Below, piece by piece: positions 13,690 to 18,530 of a stretch of 18,530 bases of DNA. The notes under the pieces are model-generated. The model was not told the DNA's origin, searched no databases, and saw nothing but the letters and a program-made list of their open reading frames with translations. The position numbers were made by a program, and so were the translations under genes. The stretch lies in assembly GCF_938040115.1 (NCBI RefSeq), contig NZ_CALHXD010000253.1:1-18530 (forward strand). The letters are read 5' to 3'. The DNA comes from an uncultured Campylobacter sp. (GTDB taxonomy: Bacteria > Campylobacterota > Campylobacteria > Campylobacterales > Campylobacteraceae). Each line of letters starts with the position of its first letter. Position 1 is the stretch's first letter.

Positions 13690-13992
13690 ATGAAATTTAT
13701 ACTAACCTCTTGTGCCGATAAGGCTGCAGCCAAAGCTCTAGCCAAAAAGCTCGTTAAAGCTAAATTTGCCGCCTGTGTTAGCGTTTTTAAGGCAAATAGC
13801 GTTTATTTTTGGGACGGCGAGATAAAGGACGAAAAGGAGCGAGTTTTACTCATAAAAACCGCGGTTAAATTTAAAAAAATCGCTAAATTTATTGCGCGGT
13901 ACCACGACTACGAGCTGCCTGAAATAGTCGCTTTTAAGGCGGACAAAGCTAGTAAAAAATACAAAAAATGGATAAAAAAGGAAAGTAAATGA
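13690..13992 (+). CDS. cutA: CutA-family protein
   Basis: A 100-residue CutA1 homologue. The family forms a very stable trimer; it was linked to divalent-metal tolerance in E. coli, but its molecular job remains unclear. Visible hallmarks: the ferredoxin-like pattern, FAACVSVFKANSVYFWDGEI (compare LAACVN... in relatives), LLIKT and the C-terminal HDYELPEIVAF (compare HPYEVPEI). It ends with a lysine-rich tail instead of the usual longer one. The ATG is preceded by AGGACGCTTTAA, 26 bases past lpxK, and its stop overlaps the thrC ATG (ATGA, 13989-13992). Cytoplasmic, no signal peptide. Confidence 0.88.
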   Translation: MKFILTSCADKAAAKALAKKLVKAKFAACVSVFKANSVYFWDGEIKDEKERVLLIKTAVKFKKIAKFIARYHDYELPEIVAFKADKASKKYKKWIKKESK

Positions 13993-15449
13993 AGTTATTT
14001 CAAACTAGAGCGAATGCGGGCGAGAGCCTAAAAAGCGTAGAATTTAGCCAGGCGCTACTAAGCCCCAGCTCCGCTCACGGCGGGCTTTACGCACCGACGC
14101 AGCTACCGCGGTTGGACGCAAATTTCTTTGCGGAGGCGGTAAATTTAAGCTACGCGCAAATCGCTCTAAAAATCATAGAGAAATTTGGATTTGACGCTGA
14201 TGCGGCGATGTTTGAGAGGGCGGTGAAGCGGTATGAGAGATTTGACGATCCGCAAAATCCCGTGCAGGTGCGAAAAATCGGCGAAAACCTCTACGTAAAC
14301 GAGCTTTATCACGGACCTACGCGCGCGTTTAAGGATATGGCGCTGCAGCCGTTTGGCGCGCTGCTTAGCGAGCTGGCTGCAAAAAGAGGCGAAAAATACC
14401 TCATAATGTGCGCGACTAGCGGCGACACGGGGCCTGCGACGTTAGAGACTTTTGCGGACGCACCGGGCGTCAAAGTCGTCTGCCTCTATCCAAAAGACGG
14501 CACTAGCGAGGTACAGCGCCTACAAATGATAAACGCAGACGCCGCAAACCTCAAAGTAATCGGCATCGAGGGCAACTTCGACGATGCGCAGCGTGCGCTA
14601 AAAAGCCTGCTAGCTAGCGAGAAATTTAAAGAGCGTCTAAGCGCTGCCGGACTCTCGCTCTCGGCGGCAAATTCGGTAAATTTCGGGCGGATTTTATTTC
14701 AGATCATCTATCACGTTTTCGCCCACGTCTATCTGCTAAAAACGGGCGCGCTAAAGGGTGAATTTGACATCGTAGTGCCTAGTGGTAACTTCGGCAACGC
14801 TCTGGGCGCATACTACGCTAAAAAAATGGGCGCAAAAATCGGCAAAATCAAAATCGTCTCAAACGCAAACAACATCCTGACCGAGTTTTTCACGCAGGGG
14901 CGATATGATCTGCGCGGCAAAAGCCTAGTTAAAACGATCAGCCCGGCGATGGATATCCTGGTTTCATCAAACGTCGAGAGGCTGCTTTTTGATAAATTCG
15001 GCGCCGTGCGAACTAAGGAACTGATGGATAGTCTCGCAAGCGATGGCTTTTACGAGCTTTCAAATAGCGAGCTAGACGCGCTAAAAGAGGACTTTGACGC
15101 TGATTTTTGCAGCGACGAGGAGTGCGAGAAATACATAAAAGGGTGGGCGGCAAAGGGCGTCGCCGTCGATCCGCACACGGCTACATGCTTTAAAGCGGCG
15201 GCGAATTTAGCGCGCCCGTCCGTGATAACGTCGACCGCACACTGGGTCAAATTTGCTCCGAGTATGTTTAAGGCGCTAAAAAACGAAACGCTAAAAGACG
15301 AAAAAAGCGGGCTTGAGGCCTTGGCGGCGGAGTTTAACGACGAAGTGCCAGGCGCGATAAAATCGCTCTTTACAAAAGCCGCCGTGCATAATGAAATCGC
15401 CGCAAAGAGCGAAATAGAAGCTAAAATTTTAGCCTGGATCGAGCGATGA
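13989..15449 (+). CDS. thrC: Threonine synthase
   Basis: PLP enzyme converting O-phosphohomoserine to threonine and phosphate, the last step of threonine synthesis. The 486-residue length matches the long bacterial/fungal type. An N-terminal LSPSSAHGGLYAPTQLP segment is followed by YHGPTRAFKDMALQPFG, in which Lys115 is the Schiff-base lysine, then CATSGDTGPATLE and the phosphate-binding loop PSGNFGNALGAYYAKKMG. STAHWVKF lies in the C-terminal part. The ATG overlaps the end of cutA and its stop overlaps kdsB (ATGA, 15446-15449). No other threonine gene is in the window, so its place beside lipid A and Kdo genes is a matter of operon history and not of pathway. Confidence 0.97.
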   Translation: MKLFQTRANAGESLKSVEFSQALLSPSSAHGGLYAPTQLPRLDANFFAEAVNLSYAQIALKIIEKFGFDADAAMFERAVKRYERFDDPQNPVQVRKIGENLYVNELYHGPTRAFKDMALQPFGALLSELAAKRGEKYLIMCATSGDTGPATLETFADAPGVKVVCLYPKDGTSEVQRLQMINADAANLKVIGIEGNFDDAQRALKSLLASEKFKERLSAAGLSLSAANSVNFGRILFQIIYHVFAHVYLLKTGALKGEFDIVVPSGNFGNALGAYYAKKMGAKIGKIKIVSNANNILTEFFTQGRYDLRGKSLVKTISPAMDILVSSNVERLLFDKFGAVRTKELMDSLASDGFYELSNSELDALKEDFDADFCSDEECEKYIKGWAAKGVAVDPHTATCFKAAANLARPSVITSTAHWVKFAPSMFKALKNETLKDEKSGLEALAAEFNDEVPGAIKSLFTKAAVHNEIAAKSEIEAKILAWIER

Positions 15450-16165
15450 TCATCATTCCGGCAAGGCTCGCCTCGACGCGAATGCCCAATAAAATTTTAC
15501 GCGAGATAAACGGCGTGCCGATGTTCGTCGCTACGGCGCGCAGGGTGAGCGCGGCTGATGAGGTCGCCATCGCCGCAGACGACGAGGGCGTGGCGCAGAT
15601 CGCGCAAAAATTCGGCTTTAAAGCCGTGATGACGAGCCAGGCGCATCAAAGCGGAACCGACCGCATCAACGAAGCTGCGGGAATACTCGGCGTCAAAGAT
15701 AGCGAGATAATCATAAACGTGCAGGCCGATGAGCCCTTTATCGAGCCTGAAAATATCGTCAAATTTAGAGAATTTTGCGAGAAAAACGCGGAGAGAGCGT
15801 TTATGTTTTCGTGTTTTAAATTTGTCGGCAGCGAGCTAGCGGACGATAAAAACCTAGTCAAGGTCGTGACCGATGACGCGGGCTACGCGCTTTATTTTTC
15901 GCGCTCGCGCATCCCGTTTGACCGCGCACCGTTTGACGCGTACAAGGCGCATCTGGGTATCTACGGCTATAGCGCGGCAAATTTGAAAAGATTTTGCTCA
16001 TTTGCACCGTCGACGCTCGAAAATACCGAAAAGCTCGAGCAACTGCGCGCTCTATCAAACGGCGAGAAAATCCTCATGCTCGAAGTGCAAAGCGACAGCA
16101 TCGGTATCGACTGCGAGGAGGATCTGCAAAGGGCGCGAGCGAAATTTGGCATTGAGTTAGATTAA
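15446..16165 (+). CDS. kdsB: 3-deoxy-manno-octulosonate cytidylyltransferase (CMP-Kdo synthetase)
   Basis: Activates Kdo with CTP to CMP-Kdo, which is then added to lipid A, so it works in the same lipopolysaccharide pathway as LpxK. The 239-residue protein starts with the nucleotide-binding motif IIIPARLASTRMPNK (2-16), has VAIAADDEG, SGTDRINEA, the metal-binding VQADEPFI (relatives: VQGDEP), SRSRIPFDR, HLGIYGYSAANLKRF and LENTEKLEQLRAL with the closing SIGIDCEEDLQRA. Every family block is present. Its ATG overlaps the thrC stop. The next gene begins 46 bases later, after AAAGGAAAAA. Confidence 0.97.
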   Translation: MIIIPARLASTRMPNKILREINGVPMFVATARRVSAADEVAIAADDEGVAQIAQKFGFKAVMTSQAHQSGTDRINEAAGILGVKDSEIIINVQADEPFIEPENIVKFREFCEKNAERAFMFSCFKFVGSELADDKNLVKVVTDDAGYALYFSRSRIPFDRAPFDAYKAHLGIYGYSAANLKRFCSFAPSTLENTEKLEQLRALSNGEKILMLEVQSDSIGIDCEEDLQRARAKFGIELD

Positions 16166-16211
16166 CGCCGAAATCCCAGAAATTTGGTAAATTTGCCCAA
16201 AGGAAAAATGC

Positions 16212-16577
16212 ATGACGAATGAGAAATTTACCGAGCAGGTCACGACTTTGGCGAAATTTTTGCAAACATACTGCGGCGACAAACATGCGCTAGAGCCAAA
16301 GCGTGAGATAAATTTGGAGCTAATTTATAAGGGCGAAAGTCTAAACCGTAGCGTGCAGATGCAGCTTTGCACCGAGTGCGAGCAGCTGTTTTTCTACGCT
16401 CACGAGCGACTTTTGGCCTGTTCGCACGATGTTAAGCCAAGCTGCCGCAAATGCCCGCATCCGTGCTACGAAAAGCCTAGATGGACGCAGATGGCAAAGA
16501 TAATGAGATATAGCGGCGTAAAGCTTGGGCTTGTAAAGCTTAAAAGGATATTTGCATTTTCAAAGACGGCGGAGTAG
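16212..16577 (+). CDS. ygbA: YgbA-like, nitrous-oxide-stimulated-promoter family protein
   Basis: A small cysteine-rich protein (121 residues) of the YgbA / nitrous oxide-stimulated promoter family. Seven cysteines are present: Cys21 (TYCGDKH), a CxxC pair at 53/56 (LCTECEQLFFYAHERL), Cys70, then Cys78-x2-Cys81-x3-Cys85 (SCRKCPHPCY), followed by the conserved MAKIMRYSG. The pattern suggests metal or Fe-S binding. E. coli YgbA is NsrR-regulated and helps growth under nitric oxide stress; the biochemical role is unknown. Compared with E. coli there is an insert of about 25 residues between Cys21 and the CxxC (charged, LEPKREINLELIYKGESL). The ATG at 16212 is chosen because the ATG at 16208 opens a frame that stops after four codons; AGGAAA precedes it. 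It is the last gene of the plus-strand block. Confidence 0.85.
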   Translation: MTNEKFTEQVTTLAKFLQTYCGDKHALEPKREINLELIYKGESLNRSVQMQLCTECEQLFFYAHERLLACSHDVKPSCRKCPHPCYEKPRWTQMAKIMRYSGVKLGLVKLKRIFAFSKTAE

Positions 16578-16613
16578 GGTTTGGACTTTTTGTGAATTTT
16601 AGATGAGATCAAG

Positions 16614-16687
16614 TGGTTACCCTGAAAGGATTCGAACCTCTGTTAGCTGATCCAGAGTCAGCAGTTCTACCACTAAACTACAGGGTA
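16614..16687 (-). tRNA. trnQ: tRNA-Gln (anticodon CTG), CCA encoded
   Basis: On the minus strand a 74-base cloverleaf folds: acceptor TACCCTG/CAGGGTA, D stem GTTT/GAAC, anticodon stem GCTGA/TCAGC with loop CTCTGGA (T33, anticodon CTG), T stem AGAGG/CCTTT with loop TTCGAAT, discriminator A and encoded CCA (16614-16616). The weak T1-A72 pair is a known glutamine identity feature. It would read CAG codons. It is downstream of dsbD on the same strand and convergent with the YgbA-like gene. Confidence 0.93.
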
Positions 16688-16699
16688 ACGATAGGCGAA

Positions 16700-16705
16700 A
16701 TTATA
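16700..16705 (-). promoter_or_regulatory. -10 box for tRNA-Gln
   Basis: A perfect TATAAT on the minus strand lies 12 bases before the mature tRNA 5' end (16687), predicting a start near 16693 and a very short leader, usual for a tRNA. No convincing -35 at 16-18 bases is seen. It separates tRNA transcription from dsbD read-through. Confidence 0.6.
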
Positions 16706-16778
16706 GCGAGCGAAATTTAAATCAGCTTTAATTATCTCAAATTTCAAGAATAAAACCGTAAAAATCGCCACGCAAATT

Positions 16779-18530
16779 TCACAGCCCGAATTTTTCAAGA
16801 TGGGCTAAAAATTTTTCGGGCGGATAAAAGCCGATGAGGCGCGCGTTTTTTAGCTCGTCTTGCATGTGGCTACCTGCGCGGAAAAATAGGATCGCAGGCG
16901 GTCCGATGAGTCCGAATTTTTTCATTATCTGCGCGTCGTCACTGCTATTTTTCGTCACATCCACTCGCAAAAGAGTGAAATTTTCCAGTTTTTTTAGTAC
17001 AGCTTCGTCTTTAAAAGTGATCTCGTCAAGCTCGTTGCAGCTAGCGCACCAAGTCGCATAAAAGTCGATCAGCACTGGTTTAAGCGAGCTTTTTAACGCA
17101 TTTTCTAGCTCGGTCAAATTTGAGATGGCGATAAAATTTGGCTCATTTTTACTCAAATTTACGCCCGCGCCGCCTGCATTTTTAAAGCCTTCGAGCGGAT
17201 TTAGCGCTGATTTTGCGCCAGAAAACGAGCCAACGATCAGCAAGACGGAGTAGATAAAGGCTAGTAGCGCCGTGCCTTTTAGTAGTTTTTTGCCGCCACC
17301 GTACTCGTCCTTTGTCGCATCAAAAGCTCCGAAAAATACGCTCGCAAACACGCCGATAACGCCGTAAAGCAGCAGCTCTGCCATAGCGCCCAGCACGCGT
17401 GCGCTCAGCCAGACCGCCATTATCAGCATGATAAAGCCAAAAAGCGTCTTGATTTTATCCATCCATGCACCCGGTCGCGGTAAAATTTTACCCGAGCTAG
17501 CACCGATAAGTAGTAGCGGCACACCCATACCAAGTCCCATTGTAAAGAGCGCAAGCCCGCCAAATAGCGCGTTTCCACTCTGTGTGATATAAAGCAGCGC
17601 GCCCGCAAGCGGTGCGGCAACGCATGGGCTAGCGATGAGCGCGGATAAAAATCCCATCGCAAAAACGCCGATTATGCCGCCTTTGCTTTGGGCTTTTTTG
17701 CTAAGCGCGTTTTGCATGGCAAGGGGCATCTGAAGTTCGTAAAGTCCGAACATCGAAAGCGCGAGCGCGACGAAAACGAGGCTAAAACCGATCAGTACGG
17801 CCGGGGTTTGCAGCGCGCTTTGCACGCCCGAGCCAAAAACGCTAGCCGCCACGCCTGCGACCGCGTAGGCGCACGCCATCGCAAAAACGTAGATAAGAGA
17901 TAGGAAAAAGCCGCTCGTAGCGCGCGAGTTTTTGTTTTTGTCCTTTTTAGCGTGCGGGTTGTCGCTATCAAATTTGGCCGAAGTTTCGTCTGGCGCGCTT
18001 AAATTTACACCGCCGTTTTTGCCGCCGTGCGTGCCGTTAGCTTGCTTTGAGACGATGATAGATGATAGGATCGGTATCATCGGAAATATGCAAGGCGTGA
18101 GCGATAGTAGCAGCCCATAGCCAAAAAACGTGGCGAGCGAGAGGAGGAAATTTGCGCTGCTAAGGCTTGCGGCGATGGAGTCTTGCTCGGAGAGCGGCGC
18201 CTGCGAGCCGGCAAATTCAGGCTCGGCGGCCTCTATGATCTGTGCAACCGAGTAGCCGCTAAGACCCTTTTTGACGCTAAATTTGAGTACTTGCGGTTGG
18301 TAGCAGATGCCGTCTTTGGCGCAGCCTTGGTATTCGAGCTTTAGGGTGAAATTTTCGCCGCCGCTAAGCCCTTTTAGTAAATTTATCGGCACAAAAAGGC
18401 TAAATTTGCCCGTATAAACCTCGCGCTCGTCGTAAATTTCGCCTTTTGGAAAGTTTAGATGCGAGTTTAGATTTTTACCCTCTAGGCTTGCTGCGAGGCT
18501 GTCTTTATAGACGTGGATATTTGGCGCTGG
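16779..18530 (-). CDS. dsbD: Thiol:disulfide interchange protein DsbD, 5' end beyond the window
   Basis: Inner-membrane protein that carries electrons from cytoplasmic thioredoxin to periplasmic Dsb and cytochrome-maturation proteins. The frame stays open through the right edge (583 residues visible); the missing part should hold the signal peptide and the start of the N-terminal domain. Visible in order: the alpha domain with its cysteine pair YQGCAKDGICY (same C-x5-C as E. coli), a transmembrane domain of about eight helices with the redox cysteines in LTPCIFPMIPI and ASPCVAAPL, and a C-terminal thioredoxin domain with YATWCASC (CxxC) about 90 residues from the end. A hydrophilic insert (Lys/Asn/Asp-rich, from HGGKNGG to SRATSG) follows the first helix. 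A GTG at 18392 is not the real start, since the frame continues with DsbD-like sequence. tRNA-Gln lies downstream. Confidence 0.95.
   Translation of the reverse strand, partial: PAPNIHVYKDSLAASLEGKNLNSHLNFPKGEIYDEREVYTGKFSLFVPINLLKGLSGGENFTLKLEYQGCAKDGICYQPQVLKFSVKKGLSGYSVAQIIEAAEPEFAGSQAPLSEQDSIAASLSSANFLLSLATFFGYGLLLSLTPCIFPMIPILSSIIVSKQANGTHGGKNGGVNLSAPDETSAKFDSDNPHAKKDKNKNSRATSGFFLSLIYVFAMACAYAVAGVAASVFGSGVQSALQTPAVLIGFSLVFVALALSMFGLYELQMPLAMQNALSKKAQSKGGIIGVFAMGFLSALIASPCVAAPLAGALLYITQSGNALFGGLALFTMGLGMGVPLLLIGASSGKILPRPGAWMDKIKTLFGFIMLIMAVWLSARVLGAMAELLLYGVIGVFASVFFGAFDATKDEYGGGKKLLKGTALLAFIYSVLLIVGSFSGAKSALNPLEGFKNAGGAGVNLSKNEPNFIAISNLTELENALKSSLKPVLIDFYATWCASCNELDEITFKDEAVLKKLENFTLLRVDVTKNSSDDAQIMKKFGLIGPPAILFFRAGSHMQDELKNARLIGFYPPEKFLAHLEKFGL

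Noticed and set aside
18392..18392. GTG at 18392 as the dsbD start
   Set aside because: The frame is open to the window edge and codes for DsbD alpha-domain sequence before this point, so the gene is cut by the window.

Overview
The window looks like chromosomal DNA from a Campylobacter-type member of the Campylobacterota, probably one of the less AT-rich species (C. rectus, showae, curvus or concisus group). This is inferred from the hrcA-grpE-dnaK order without dnaJ, the rpsO / Rrf2 regulator / flhA block, Campylobacter-like proteins throughout, TATAAT-type promoters, and a very dense AAATTT word in coding and non-coding DNA. No transposase, phage gene, CRISPR array or rRNA was found. The content is mostly housekeeping.

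Layout. (1) 72-3506, minus strand: a heat-shock operon hrcA-grpE-dnaK. Two hairpins follow dnaK. In front of hrcA lie a consensus-like promoter, a CIRCE (HrcA operator) with one decayed arm, and two HAIR-like inverted repeats (HspR-type) 51 bp apart. (2) 3663-4009, minus: rpsO with its own promoter and terminator. (3) 4047-9725, plus: a tightly packed run of an Fe-S type Rrf2 regulator, flhA, a DHH-family phosphoesterase, an unrecognised 75-residue acidic protein, a 59-residue lipoprotein, cmoB and a hot-dog-fold protein, closed by a strong terminator. (4) 9867-10490, minus: a metallo-beta-lactamase-fold hydrolase, divergent from the next block. (5) 10569-16577, plus: nadE, then after a 255-bp gap a DegT-family protein without its PLP lysine, lpxK, cutA, thrC, kdsB and a YgbA-like cysteine-rich protein. 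(6) 16614-18530, minus: tRNA-Gln(CTG) and dsbD, which runs off the right edge.

How the genes work together. The chaperone operon appears set for dual HrcA/HspR control. The flhA run joins the flagellar export gate to RNA-related enzymes (CmoB; DHH enzyme, function inferred) and to a relative of the flagellar-coregulated C. jejuni protein Cj0977. The nadE-kdsB run joins NAD synthesis, two lipid A/Kdo steps (LpxK, KdsB) and threonine synthesis through overlapping or closely spaced genes.

No clearly new multi-gene system is visible. The best leads are the lysine-less DegT protein, the phased HAIR-like pair with CIRCE, the AAATTT enrichment (a form of the RAATTY site linked to Campylobacter DNA uptake), and the small two-gene cassette between the DHH gene and cmoB.
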